Shown in pieces: positions 1-7,178 of a stretch of DNA of 64,000 nucleotides (its first letter is position 1; every line of letters begins with the position of its first letter). The notes under the pieces are model-generated. The model saw only the letters and a list, made by a program, of their open reading frames with translations, was not told the DNA's origin and did not search any database. The translations under genes and the position numbers were made by a program. This DNA comes from Duganella sp. BuS-21 (GTDB lineage Bacteria > Pseudomonadota > Gammaproteobacteria > Burkholderiales > Burkholderiaceae_D), in NCBI GenBank assembly GCA_041874725.1, contig CP097466.1, positions 2,480,001 to 2,544,000 on the forward strand, read 5' to 3'.

Positions 1-183
1 ACGCGCTGAGGCATGAAAAATTTGCTGCCAAACCTCGTGTGCATCGACGCTATTGTCACCGGCAAGTACTGCGAGCACTTGGCGGGTGTTGAGCGTGCGA
101 TGCACGCAAAGGACGTCGTCGATGTCTAAAAATACGACAGCGCGTAGCTTCTCATCGTCACGGAGCGAATGCGATTTTTGCAT
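1..183 (-). CDS. HAD-superfamily phosphatase-like protein, N-terminal part (cut by window edge)
   Basis: Reading leftward from an ATG at 183, an uninterrupted 61-codon frame runs off the window. It begins MQKSHSLRDDEKLRAVVFLD and continues with IDDVLCVHRTLNTRQVL. The hydrophobic strand followed by DIDDVL is HAD motif I (DxD), whose first Asp would be the nucleophile. The usual Gly after the second Asp is replaced by Asp. Similar N-termini occur in the HAD domains that accompany RNA-repair modules, but the specificity motifs lie outside the window. It is the last visible gene of a six-gene leftward run with small gaps, 23 nt after the 41-aa membrane peptide. The Shine-Dalgarno sequence is weak. 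The family call is fairly safe; the function is not known. Confidence 0.55.
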   Translation of the reverse strand, partial: MQKSHSLRDDEKLRAVVFLDIDDVLCVHRTLNTRQVLAVLAGDNSVDAHEVWQQIFHASAR

Positions 184-206
184 TGTTTGGACTCTGGTTG
201 TTGATG

Positions 207-332
207 CTAAATACGAGGTAGCATGGCTACGAAAGTGACCGCGACTATGCCGATGATTACCCCTGAGATTCTGAGTATGTTCACGGCTCGGGCAATCTTT
301 TCAGGATTGAGTTCCAACGTTTTCTCATTCAT
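207..332 (-). CDS. Small single-pass membrane protein (41 aa)
   Basis: A short frame begins at the ATG at 332, preceded by AAGGA six bases upstream, and ends at TAG 207-209. The 41-residue product has a charged N-terminal half (MNEKTLELNPEKIARAVN) and a hydrophobic C-terminal half (ILRISGVIIGIVAVTFVAML), ending PRI. This predicts one transmembrane helix. It lies 21 nt after the stop of the 120-aa gene and 23 nt before the HAD gene, so co-transcription is likely. No family is recognised. Translation is inferred from the good ribosome-binding site and the tight packing between neighbours. Confidence 0.5.
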   Translation of the reverse strand: MNEKTLELNPEKIARAVNILRISGVIIGIVAVTFVAMLPRI

Positions 333-353
333 TCGTCGTCCTTGTGGTATCGC

Positions 354-716
354 TCATAAGCTTTCTCGCACCCGGTCGAGAATCCACTTTTGTTCATCGG
401 CCGAGACAGTCCATTTTCCACTGTCCACTTTGTCGGCAATCGCCTTGCGTGTGCGCTCAATGTTGAACTCAGTAGTCCACTCTGGATTCTCTCGTTTCTT
501 TCGCAACGCATAAATTCCCAGTTGCTCTGCGAGGTCGTCGCACACTTCAAAGCGTTCCAGCACATCTGCCAATGTCGGGCCGCCGGTGACATAATTTCCA
601 TCGTCATCCCGGCGCACAAGGACTTTGGGTTGAACCCCAGCGACGGTCCCCAGGATGGTCTCGTGAGGAAAGTCAGGATGGATAGTGCGCTTGTATGTAG
701 ACGGTGCTAAAGACAT
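354..716 (-). CDS. Conserved small soluble protein of unknown function (120 aa)
   Basis: The start ATG at 716 follows a near-perfect AAGGAGG Shine-Dalgarno, which fixes it. The product starts MSLAPSTYKRTIHPDF, contains GVQPKVLVRRDDDGNYVTG near residues 28-46, and ends in a helical, charged half (ADEQKWILDRVRESL). There is no signal peptide or membrane segment. The GVQPK(V/L) segment followed by a short beta-hairpin resembles small uncharacterised proteins I associate with accessory regions, but I cannot name the family. It is 50 nt downstream of the flagellin gene and 21 nt upstream of the membrane peptide, in the same leftward run. Codon use is more AT-rich than in the core genes to the right. 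Confidence 0.6.
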   Translation of the reverse strand: MSLAPSTYKRTIHPDFPHETILGTVAGVQPKVLVRRDDDGNYVTGGPTLADVLERFEVCDDLAEQLGIYALRKKRENPEWTTEFNIERTRKAIADKVDSGKWTVSADEQKWILDRVRESL

Positions 717-766
717 GTGAACCTCCTTGAGTACAACGCCGGCAGGTCAATCCCCTGGCGTGCGAC

Positions 767-1618
767 TTAGTTTTGAATGAGTGAAGCGATGAGTTTCGAC
801 GTGCTGCTAGACTGCTTGAGCATCGCAGTGCCTGCTTGCATCAGCATTTGTTGGGAAGTCGATTGCGCCGATTCAGTTGCGTAGTCGGTGTCCATAATTC
901 GACCAGCTGCCGCTTGCGTATTTTGAAGCATGTTCGCTTGATTGTTCGACGCATGCTCCAGGCGATTAGACACAGCGCCGAAGGCCGACCTTACCGCCGA
1001 CCAGCCGTCGATACTAGAGGTAAGCACGTCGATTGCTTCGTCAGGCCGGTCTTTTAGCAAATTTATAAGGCCTGCATCGCCCCAACCTGTCACGCCTAGC
1101 GCGTTATAAAACGAACTGTTGAAATTCACGTCGAGCGTCTCTTTCGAAGACGCACCAATTTGAAATGAAAGAGGTTCGAATAGCTTTGCTTTTTGTGTGC
1201 CGGTGTAGACGAAGAGACTTTCCCCGGCATACTGGGTGTCGAGCAGAGTCCAGTGCTGCTTATACAAAGCGTCAAATTCAGTCTGCATCGCCTCTACGTC
1301 CTTATCGGTGTACGACCCGTCAGCAGCTTGCGTTGCCAAGTCCTTCATCCGCATGAATAAGTCTTCCATGCCTTGTGCTACGCCCTCCGCCGTTTGAAGC
1401 AACGACACTGCGTTTTGGATATTACGCAGCGCGACCTTCGTGCCCGATGCCTGAGCTTTCAGACGCGTTGCGATTTGCAGCCCTGCCGCGTCATCCATCG
1501 CTGAGTTGACGCGATAGCCCGTCGATAGTCGCGTCATTGATGTGTTCAAGGCGCGCGAGGTCTGGTTCATCGCGTTCATAGCGGCGCTTGAAGCAGTGTT
1601 TGTCAGTAGGCTCAGCAT
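767..1618 (-). CDS. Flagellin
   Basis: Flagellin is the secreted filament subunit. The true start is the ATG at 1618 (MLSLLTNTASSAAMNAMNQT), preceded by a GAGGAAAG Shine-Dalgarno; an in-frame ATG at 1675 would add an untypical leader. The N-terminal D0/D1 domain carries the family signature RLSTGYRVNSAMDDAAGLQI, and the C-terminal D0 domain ends QAGTAMLKQSSSTSKLIASL plus IQN. At 283 aa it is near the short end of the family, with a small variable middle (about residues 120-190). It lies in the low-GC left arm, 22 nt after a lipoprotein gene, with no other flagellar genes visible and no clear sigma-28 promoter directly upstream. It may be an accessory or lateral-type filament, or a flagellin recruited to another role. 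The family is certain; the role is open. Confidence 0.9.
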   Translation of the reverse strand: MLSLLTNTASSAAMNAMNQTSRALNTSMTRLSTGYRVNSAMDDAAGLQIATRLKAQASGTKVALRNIQNAVSLLQTAEGVAQGMEDLFMRMKDLATQAADGSYTDKDVEAMQTEFDALYKQHWTLLDTQYAGESLFVYTGTQKAKLFEPLSFQIGASSKETLDVNFNSSFYNALGVTGWGDAGLINLLKDRPDEAIDVLTSSIDGWSAVRSAFGAVSNRLEHASNNQANMLQNTQAAAGRIMDTDYATESAQSTSQQMLMQAGTAMLKQSSSTSKLIASLIQN

Positions 1619-1640
1619 GTCTTTCCTCGCGCCCCGGTCG

Positions 1641-2498
1641 TCATTTGTGTGAAAGCACGTCGGCGTAACTAACACTTGGGCCGATAACGGCGAGCATTAT
1701 TGAGCTCGAACCTTTACCACCAGGCGTGATGGACCACGCATATTGAGCGTCGCTGTAAGGGCCCAGGACTCCGCTAGCCGTGGTCGGCGCGCCGGTGTTT
1801 GCATTGAAAGTGATGCTCACAGAATGCACATGCGTGTCTGCGTTGAATTTCGTGATTTTCCCAGTGATAGTTCCGGCACTGGAATTGCCCGACAGAGTGC
1901 CGTCGGCAGCGACCACAAGACTAGTGTTCGGACGATTGCTGACATAGCTCCCGGCAAGAGTTGCGTAGCTACCAGTTACATCGTTTGAATACGAGTAGTT
2001 CGTGTATGCAGACTGCATGCGCGTTTCAGGGGATACAGCTGCATCGTATAAATCGATTTGCGTTACGTTCGCACCCGCGTCAAACACGACACCAGATAGA
2101 GTGGCGGCGTTTACGAGTGAGCCTCTACCGATGTTGTAAATGCTGACCGTCGCCGTGCCGATGCCGGCATTCGGTGCATTAATCGTGCCTTTGACTTTTG
2201 CAAGCCACACTTGGTCGCCGCAAATTCGATACCCATTACCCACTTCATCAAACAGTAACTCATCGTAGCCCGCGACGTCCTTCACGCCTGTCGTAAGACC
2301 AGTTTTGGGGTCAAGCACGAACACTTGTGTAAAGCACTGCTTCGGACTAGTCAGCATCTGCAATGCACCGCCGAATTTGGCGGGCATGTCAGGAGCTGGT
2401 TGGTTGCCACCCACCGCTGTCAACGAAGCGCCACCACCGCCGCAGCCAGCGATGAAGGCGGCTGCGGCAACCACGCAAATATGAGCCTTCATCATCAT
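1641..2498 (-). CDS. Secreted lipoprotein, glycine-rich after lipobox
   Basis: The product has a short signal ending FIAGC followed by GGGG, a lipobox for signal peptidase II, so it should be lipid-anchored. Three ATGs stand in a row; the first, at 2498, overlaps the upstream stop as ATGA, implying translational coupling, and gives 285 aa. The body is beta-rich and repetitive (GSYATLAGSYVSNRP, SLVVAADGTLSGNSSAGTIT, GKITKFNADTHVHSVSITF). This pattern is familiar from Oxalobacteraceae surface lipoproteins of unknown function. It has two cysteines in the early mature part (KQCF, RICGD). It follows the 160-aa lipoprotein gene and precedes the flagellin by 22 nt. No catalytic motif is seen. Confidence 0.7.
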   Translation of the reverse strand: MMMKAHICVVAAAAFIAGCGGGGASLTAVGGNQPAPDMPAKFGGALQMLTSPKQCFTQVFVLDPKTGLTTGVKDVAGYDELLFDEVGNGYRICGDQVWLAKVKGTINAPNAGIGTATVSIYNIGRGSLVNAATLSGVVFDAGANVTQIDLYDAAVSPETRMQSAYTNYSYSNDVTGSYATLAGSYVSNRPNTSLVVAADGTLSGNSSAGTITGKITKFNADTHVHSVSITFNANTGAPTTASGVLGPYSDAQYAWSITPGGKGSSSIMLAVIGPSVSYADVLSHK

Positions 2499-2977
2499 TT
2501 CACGACCAGTATTGGCACACCTTGAACTTTCGCAGGTATTCCCTCGGGTCCTTTGTACGTGCATGTGACAGTGAGCGAGCCACTGTAGCCTGGCGTCTGG
2601 ATGACGGGCTTACTGATGTCGCAAAGGTGTGGGATGAGCGCAGAATTAAAACCGCTCGTTGCCGATGCAAAGCGAATCGGAGCTCCTGGCTTACAAGAGT
2701 AGTAGCGGTCTTGTCCGTCGCGGCCGCCGTACACCAGTACACCGCCAAAATTTCCAACCGCTCCCGTGTAGCAGTTTGGGCCGACTCCAAAAGCCGGCGG
2801 CAGAGGGTCATATCCACTTTTCCGAACAGCAGCCGACGTGGTAGCTTGGGGCGAAGTTTCGGTCGGCCGCGAGGGAACATTGACGTCGCTCGCATGGATA
2901 TAACGGCTCATATCTACGTTTGCACAGCCGGCGAGTGCGGCGACGAAAGGTATAGCTGCGAGTAATCGAGTACGCAT
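2495..2977 (-). CDS. Small cysteine-containing lipoprotein (160 aa)
   Basis: The N-terminus MRTRLLAAIPFVAALAGC is a typical lipoprotein signal with the cleavage cysteine at residue 18, followed by Asn-Val-Asp. The start ATG at 2977 has CGGAG six bases upstream. The mature part is Ser/Pro/Thr-rich, then carries four cysteines (GPNCYTG, YYSCKPG, PHLCDI, VTCTYKG) that could form two disulphides in the periplasm. It is the first gene of the leftward run, and its stop overlaps the next lipoprotein start by 4 nt. The family is unknown. The two lipoproteins may work as a pair. Confidence 0.65.
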   Translation of the reverse strand: MRTRLLAAIPFVAALAGCANVDMSRYIHASDVNVPSRPTETSPQATTSAAVRKSGYDPLPPAFGVGPNCYTGAVGNFGGVLVYGGRDGQDRYYSCKPGAPIRFASATSGFNSALIPHLCDISKPVIQTPGYSGSLTVTCTYKGPEGIPAKVQGVPILVVK

Positions 2978-3163
2978 GAAGCTCCGTTTTTGTAAAGTCC
3001 CGGACCGCTCTTGCCGTGCGGTTACCGATTTGTTTTCAAATATTCAGGGCGAGTTCCGCCGTGCTCAAAATCGAGCAAAAAATCGAATAGGGGTGGTTAG
3101 TGCGAGATACCGACACTACGGAAAATCAGTATTCCACAGTGACAATGAATTGTAGGGGCAAAG

Positions 3164-3223
3164 ACATGCAATGTAAACCGTGTAAATGCAAAACGTGTAA
3201 ATGCAAACCATGTTAATGCATAG
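3164..3223. repeat. 15-bp tandem iterons in front of the double-HTH regulator
   Basis: Two units CGTGTAAATGCAAAA and CGTGTAAATGCAAAC at 3179-3193 and 3194-3208 are followed by a degenerate third (3209-3223, CATGTTAATGCATAG) and preceded by a half-conserved one (3164-3178). They lie 40 nt upstream of the regulator's ATG, between it and the divergent lipoprotein gene, where a promoter is expected. The array looks like a multi-site operator for the adjacent regulator; that role is inferred. Confidence 0.7.
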
Positions 3224-3262
3224 CGTCTGGTGCGGCGGAACGCTTTCGGACATCCTGCCCCA

Positions 3263-3679
3263 ATGGTGAAAAGTAAGGAATCCTTGTTGGTCTTCTATGG
3301 AATGCGGCTCCGCGAGCTTCGCGCTGCTCAGGACATATCGCAGATTAAGCTTGCGGAACTTACTGGCTTTCTCCGGCAATACGTAAGTCAAGCAGAGTCA
3401 GGGAAAGTAAATCTTTCTGTCGACACGCTTGAGAGATTCTTCCAACACTTGCTCCCAGCCGATGTAACCTCGGTCCCCATTCGACTTAGACTCTCAGGCA
3501 ATGTACGCTCAGCTAGAGCTAGCCTAGGGTGGTCTCAAGAACATCTGGCGGGAATGGCTGGCGTATCGCTTGGATACGTCGGAAGTCTCGAGAGAGGACA
3601 AGTAAACGCATCCCTCTCCAAAATTGAAGCCCTAGCAGGTGCGCTTAAAGTTGAAGCTCAGTGGCTACTTGAGGGGTAG
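3263..3679 (+). CDS. Transcriptional regulator with two XRE-type HTH domains
   Basis: The 138-aa product (from ATG 3263; a GTG at 3230 would add 11 residues, and neither has a strong Shine-Dalgarno) contains two helix-turn-helix repeats. The first is GMRLRELRAAQDISQIKLAEL and what follows, ending YVSQAESGKVNLSVDTLERF. The second is VRSARASLGWSQEHLAGMAG then VSLGYVGSLERGQVNASLSK. Each has the XRE pattern S-Q-x-x-L-A and S-x-x-E-x-G. There is no sensor domain. It is transcribed away from the lipoprotein-flagellin run, with the 15-bp iterons between them, so autoregulation and control of the divergent operon are plausible. Base composition is AT-rich like the rest of the left arm. Confidence 0.85.
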   Translation: MVKSKESLLVFYGMRLRELRAAQDISQIKLAELTGFLRQYVSQAESGKVNLSVDTLERFFQHLLPADVTSVPIRLRLSGNVRSARASLGWSQEHLAGMAGVSLGYVGSLERGQVNASLSKIEALAGALKVEAQWLLEG

Positions 3680-4014
3680 TAGCGGTCTGAGGAAACGAAA
3701 CCGCGTGAAGTATGCACAAGTACGTAGCAGCAGAGCCGAGGCTCCTGGTGAAGAATTCCGGCTACAAAACAATCGTGAAGCGTGCGACCGAGAGGCAATT
3801 TACGCTCGGTAGATTCGTGACAGCGTTACTCGAAAACCGCCGAGATGGAGGGTCGGGCGCTGTCGGCGCTATAGTGCCTTCGGAAAAACGACGTTAAATC
3901 TCACATCAAAGTGTCGTGTCGCTGATGAAGCGTCGGAATTTGCACTACGTTCTCGAATGGCTTCAACACGCAATTTTTGGCATCTTTTCCAGACGCCGCT
4001 ATTTCCGCGATACC
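3680..4014. other. Low-GC stretch without a convincing gene
   Basis: About 335 nt between the regulator and the metallopeptidase. A 61-codon frame (3712-3897, +) beginning MHKYVAAEPRLLVKNSGYKT has no good Shine-Dalgarno and no recognisable motif. It could be a gene remnant. No RNA hairpin with a T-tract stands out. Confidence 0.4.
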
Positions 4015-4530
4015 TCAGTCCCAAAGGCGACTACCACCTGTATCCAACAGCGTAAGGTAGAGTCGCAGGTCGAACTCGTATTGATGATAGTTGGGCTCCA
4101 TATGGGTGCACAACTTATAAAAGGCCTTGTCATGCTCCTTGCATTTCAGATGTGCCAGCTCGTGGGTCACAATCATTGCCAAGAATTCTTGCGGAGCATT
4201 TTTAAAAATTGTGGCGACACGAATCTCACGCTTCGCCTTCAATTTGCTGCCTTGAACACGAGATATGGCGGTATGCAAGCCAAGCGCCTGGTTAATGACG
4301 TGAATCTTGTTGTCGTACTCCACCTTCGTTATAGGCTCAGCGTTACCGAGATGCCTACTTTTCAAATCCTGCGTGTACTTGTATAGAGCGCTGTCAGTTC
4401 GAATCTGATGCGCAGTCGGGTAGCGCTTGCTCAATACTTCGCCGAGCTTGCTTTGTTCGATGAGCTGGCTTACCTGCAACTGCAGTTGGTCAGAATAGGC
4501 ACTCAGATACTTCAAGCGTCGGGTGTCCAT
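4015..4530 (-). CDS. YgjP-like / DUF45 zinc metallopeptidase (complete, island copy)
   Basis: The 171-aa protein has the HExxH zinc motif in THELAHLKCKEHDKAFYKLC (around residues 132-151), with a downstream His-rich helix in THMEPNYHQYEFDLRLYL. This is the layout of the YgjP/DUF45 group of minigluzincin-type peptidases, in which the two His of HELAH and a later His bind zinc. It is a close homologue of the truncated gene just upstream (4559-4948), but uses markedly more AT-rich codons. It therefore looks like a related gene acquired from elsewhere rather than a recent duplicate. Substrate unknown; the protein is probably cytoplasmic because no signal peptide is visible. Confidence 0.8.
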   Translation of the reverse strand: MDTRRLKYLSAYSDQLQLQVSQLIEQSKLGEVLSKRYPTAHQIRTDSALYKYTQDLKSRHLGNAEPITKVEYDNKIHVINQALGLHTAISRVQGSKLKAKREIRVATIFKNAPQEFLAMIVTHELAHLKCKEHDKAFYKLCTHMEPNYHQYEFDLRLYLTLLDTGGSRLWD

Positions 4531-4558
4531 TTTTTGCTTACTTTAGAATGTTGTTAAT

Positions 4559-4948
4559 CTAGCGATTACTTGCAGGTACCAGCTCGTGTACCGCAATCAT
4601 GCGCAGGAATTCCAGCGGCACTTCCTTGAACATCGTCGCCACCCGGATCTCATGCTTGGCCTTGAGCTTGCCGCCCTGCACGCGCGAGATGGACGTGTGC
4701 AGCCCCAGCGCGTGATTGATCACGTGGATCTTGCTGTCGTACTCGACTTTGTTGATCGGCTCGGCATTGCGCAGAAACTCGGTCTTTAAATCCTGCACGT
4801 ACTGGTACAGCGCGCGATCGGTGCGCAGCTGGTGCGGTTTGCTGTAGCGCTTGAGCAGGATCTCGCCCAGCTTGTTCTGGGCGATCAGTTGCGAGACTTG
4901 TTGCAGCGTTTGCTCGTTGTAGGCGCTGAGGTACTTCAGGTGGGACAT
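4559..4948 (-). pseudogene. Truncated resident copy of the YgjP-like metallopeptidase
   Basis: The first 120 or so residues align throughout with the complete gene downstream (for example KIHVINHALGLHTSISRVQG against KIHVINQALGLHTAISRVQG). The frame then breaks off directly after the start of the zinc motif: it reads VHEL and then VPASNR stop, where the complete copy has HELAHLKCKEH. The second zinc His and the C-terminal third are missing, so it cannot be an active peptidase. Its GC-rich third positions match the core genome to the right, and the DNA left of the break is AT-richer. It is the old gene cut by the arrival of the left-hand island. Confidence 0.75.
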
Positions 4949-5012
4949 GACGGCGGTAGAAAAATAGCGAACCGCGACTGTAACACAGCGTCGCGGGCGG
5001 AAATGAGCGTTG

Positions 5013-5036
5013 CGCTATATAATCAAGTATATTGCG
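5013..5036. promoter_or_regulatory. Mo-box: ModE operator in front of modA
   Basis: CGCTATATA, six bases, TATATTGCG forms an inverted repeat with one mismatch and matches the known ModE operator (CGCTATATA-N6-TATATAACG). It ends 22 nt before the modA ATG, so it should overlap the start of transcription, where ModE-molybdate represses. The regulator itself is encoded at the end of the same operon. Confidence 0.9.
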
Positions 5037-5058
5037 GTCCTACCAACGAGGAGAGTGT

Positions 5059-5802
5059 ATGTTGAAAACCAGTGTGGCGATGGTCCTGGCGGCGCTCGGC
5101 GGCATGGCCGGCGCGGCCGACATTACCGTGTCGGCGGCGGCCAGCCTGACCAATGCGTTCAAGGAAATCGGGGCGGCGTACGAGAAGGAACACGCCGGCG
5201 ACAAGGTGTTGTTCAACTTTGCCGCATCCGACCCGCTGGTGCAGCAGATCGCCAAAGGCGCACCGGTGGACGTGTTCGCCTCGGCCGACCAGGATGCGAT
5301 GGACAAGGCCGACAGCCTGAAGCTGCTGGCCGCGGGCACACGCAAGAATTTCGCCAGCAACAGCCTGGTGCTGATCGCGCCGCAGGGCGGCAAGGCGTCG
5401 CTGAAGAGTGTGGCCGCTCTGGCGCAGCCCGGTGTGGCGCGCATCGCCATCGGCAATCCTGCCAGCGTGCCGGTGGGCCGCTACACCAAGGCCGCGCTGG
5501 AGCAGGCCAAGTTGTGGGCGGCGGTGGAACCCAAGCTGATCCTCGGTGCCTCGGTGCGACAGTGCCTGGACTATGTGGCGCGCGGCGAAGTGGATGCCGG
5601 CTTCGTGTATGCCACCGATGCCGCCATCGTCAAGGACAAGGTGACCGTGGTGGCCACGGTGCCGACCGAAACGCCGGTGACGTATCCGATCGCGGTGATC
5701 GCCGCCGGTCCGCAGGCGGCGTCGGGCCGCCGGTTCGCCGATTACGTGCAGTCATCGGCCGGGCAGGCCGTCCTCGCCAAATACGGTTTCGGTCGCCCGT
5801 AA
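5059..5802 (+). CDS. modA: Molybdate ABC transporter, periplasmic binding protein
   Basis: The 247-aa product binds molybdate (or tungstate) in the periplasm and delivers it to ModB. The start ATG at 5059 has GAGGAG upstream and begins the signal peptide MLKTSVAMVLAALGGMAGA, with cleavage before ADITVSAAASL. The ModA signatures are ASLTNAFKEIGAAYEK, NFAASDPLVQQIAKGAPVDV, FASADQDAMDKA and, in the second lobe, IGNPASVPVGRYTKAALE. It is the first gene of modA-modB-modC-modE, 3 nt before modB. The Mo-box just upstream implies repression when molybdate is plentiful. Confidence 0.95.
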   Translation: MLKTSVAMVLAALGGMAGAADITVSAAASLTNAFKEIGAAYEKEHAGDKVLFNFAASDPLVQQIAKGAPVDVFASADQDAMDKADSLKLLAAGTRKNFASNSLVLIAPQGGKASLKSVAALAQPGVARIAIGNPASVPVGRYTKAALEQAKLWAAVEPKLILGASVRQCLDYVARGEVDAGFVYATDAAIVKDKVTVVATVPTETPVTYPIAVIAAGPQAASGRRFADYVQSSAGQAVLAKYGFGRP

Positions 5803-5805
5803 GCG

Positions 5806-6492
5806 ATGGAGCCGTTCTTCGCCGAACCGGCATGGGTGGCGCTGCGGCTGTCGCTGAAGGTCGCCTGCTGGGCCACGCTGATCGATCTGGTGCTCGGCGT
5901 GGCGCTCGGTTATCTGCTGGCGCGCAAGCGCTTCCCCGGCCGCGAGCTGCTCGACGCGCTGCTGACCTTGCCGATGGTGATGCCGCCCACCGTGCTTGGC
6001 TACTACCTGCTGGTGGTGATCGGCCGCAATGGCGTGGTCGGCGCGTGGCTGCAGCAGCACTTCGGCATCAACCTGATCTTCACCTGGCAGGCGGCGGTGA
6101 TCGCGGCGGCGGTGGTGGCGTTCCCGCTGGTGCTGAAGGGCGCGCGCGCCGCGTTTGAAAGCATCGACACGCAACTGGAGCAGGCGGCGCAGGTGCTGGG
6201 CCTGTCATGGTTCGGCGTCTTCCTGCGCGTGAGCTTGCCGCTGGCGTGGCGCGGCGTGCTCGGTGGAACCTTGCTGGCCTTCGCCCGCTCGATGGGCGAG
6301 TTCGGCGCCACCTTGATGGTAGCCGGCAGCATACCCGGCAAGACGCAAACGCTGTCCATCGCCGTGTATGAGGCGGTGCAGGCCGGGCAGGACGACCATG
6401 CCAATCTGCTGGTCATCATCACCTCCGTGGTCTGCATCGTGGTCCTGGTGACGGCCAACCAGCTGACGCCCAACCGCAACCCGCTGGCCTGA
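5806..6492 (+). CDS. modB: Molybdate ABC transporter, permease
   Basis: The 228-aa inner-membrane permease forms the molybdate channel as a dimer. It has about five hydrophobic segments. The conserved cytoplasmic loop that contacts the ATPase reads EQAAQVLGLSWFGVFLRVSL followed by PLAWRGVLGG, the EAA-type motif. LLTLPMVMPPTVLGYYLLV is characteristic of ModB. It starts 3 nt after modA and ends 2 nt before modC, so all are co-translated. Length is normal for the family. Confidence 0.95.
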   Translation: MEPFFAEPAWVALRLSLKVACWATLIDLVLGVALGYLLARKRFPGRELLDALLTLPMVMPPTVLGYYLLVVIGRNGVVGAWLQQHFGINLIFTWQAAVIAAAVVAFPLVLKGARAAFESIDTQLEQAAQVLGLSWFGVFLRVSLPLAWRGVLGGTLLAFARSMGEFGATLMVAGSIPGKTQTLSIAVYEAVQAGQDDHANLLVIITSVVCIVVLVTANQLTPNRNPLA

Positions 6493-6494
6493 CC

Positions 6495-7178
6495 ATGCAC
6501 ATATCTCTCGACATCAGCAAGACCCTGCGTTCTGCCGGAAGGCAATTTCAGCTGGACCTGAACTTTGCCGCCGACGCCCAGCGGGTGGTGGTGTACGGCC
6601 CATCCGGCGCCGGCAAGAGCCAGATGATGAAGGCGCTGGCCGGCCTGACGACGCCGGACCGCGGTCGCATCACGTTGGCCGGCCGCTGCGTGTTCGATGC
6701 CGCCGCCGGCGTCAACGTGCCGGCGCGCGAGCGCAATGTGGCGTATCTGTTCCAGGACTATGCCTTGTTCCCGCACCTGAACGTGCGGCAGAACATCGCT
6801 TTCGGCCTACAGCGCGGCTGGCGCAATCCGCGCGCCGGCGAAGACAGCGAGGCGGTACGCTATTGGCTCAATGCGTTCGAGCTGGAGCATGTGGCACAGC
6901 AGTTCCCGCATCAATTGTCGGGCGGCCAGCGGCAGCGCGTGGCGCTGGCGCGCGCGTTGGCGCCGCAGCCGGCCGCGCTGCTGCTCGATGAACCGTTTGC
7001 CGCGCTCGACGCCGGCCTGCGCGAGCGCATGCGCGCCGAGTTGGACGCCTTGCAGCGCCGGCTGGCGATTCCGATGCTGATGATTACCCACGACCCGGAA
7101 GATGTGCGCGTCTTTGGCGAGCATGTGCTGCGCATGGAAAACGGCCGCATCGCTGCGGTGGAGGAGGGCAAGGCATGA
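6495..7178 (+). CDS. modC: Molybdate ABC transporter, ATP-binding protein (short form)
   Basis: The 227-aa ATPase energises ModB. Walker A is GPSGAGKS (residues 35-42), the ABC signature is LSGGQ (141-145), and Walker B is LLLDEP (162-167), followed by the switch His in MITHDPEDV. Typical ModC has about 350 residues because of a C-terminal molybdate-binding TOBE/Mop domain. Here the protein stops right after the ATPase domain, and the only Mop domains of the operon are in ModE. Its TGA overlaps the modE start as ATGA. Confidence 0.93.
   Translation: MHISLDISKTLRSAGRQFQLDLNFAADAQRVVVYGPSGAGKSQMMKALAGLTTPDRGRITLAGRCVFDAAAGVNVPARERNVAYLFQDYALFPHLNVRQNIAFGLQRGWRNPRAGEDSEAVRYWLNAFELEHVAQQFPHQLSGGQRQRVALARALAPQPAALLLDEPFAALDAGLRERMRAELDALQRRLAIPMLMITHDPEDVRVFGEHVLRMENGRIAAVEEGKA

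Noticed and set aside
1670..1700. GCCGATAA-like sigma-28 -10 near the flagellin gene
   Set aside because: It lies on the plus strand, while flagellin is on the minus strand, and no matching TAAA -35 is present.
3712..3897. 61-codon frame after the double-HTH regulator
   Set aside because: Weak ribosome site, no motif and no support from neighbours; kept only as a remark on the interval.
5010..6158. 382-codon frame overlapping modA and modB
   Set aside because: Gly/Arg-rich +1 shadow; modA and modB carry the family signatures and ribosome sites.
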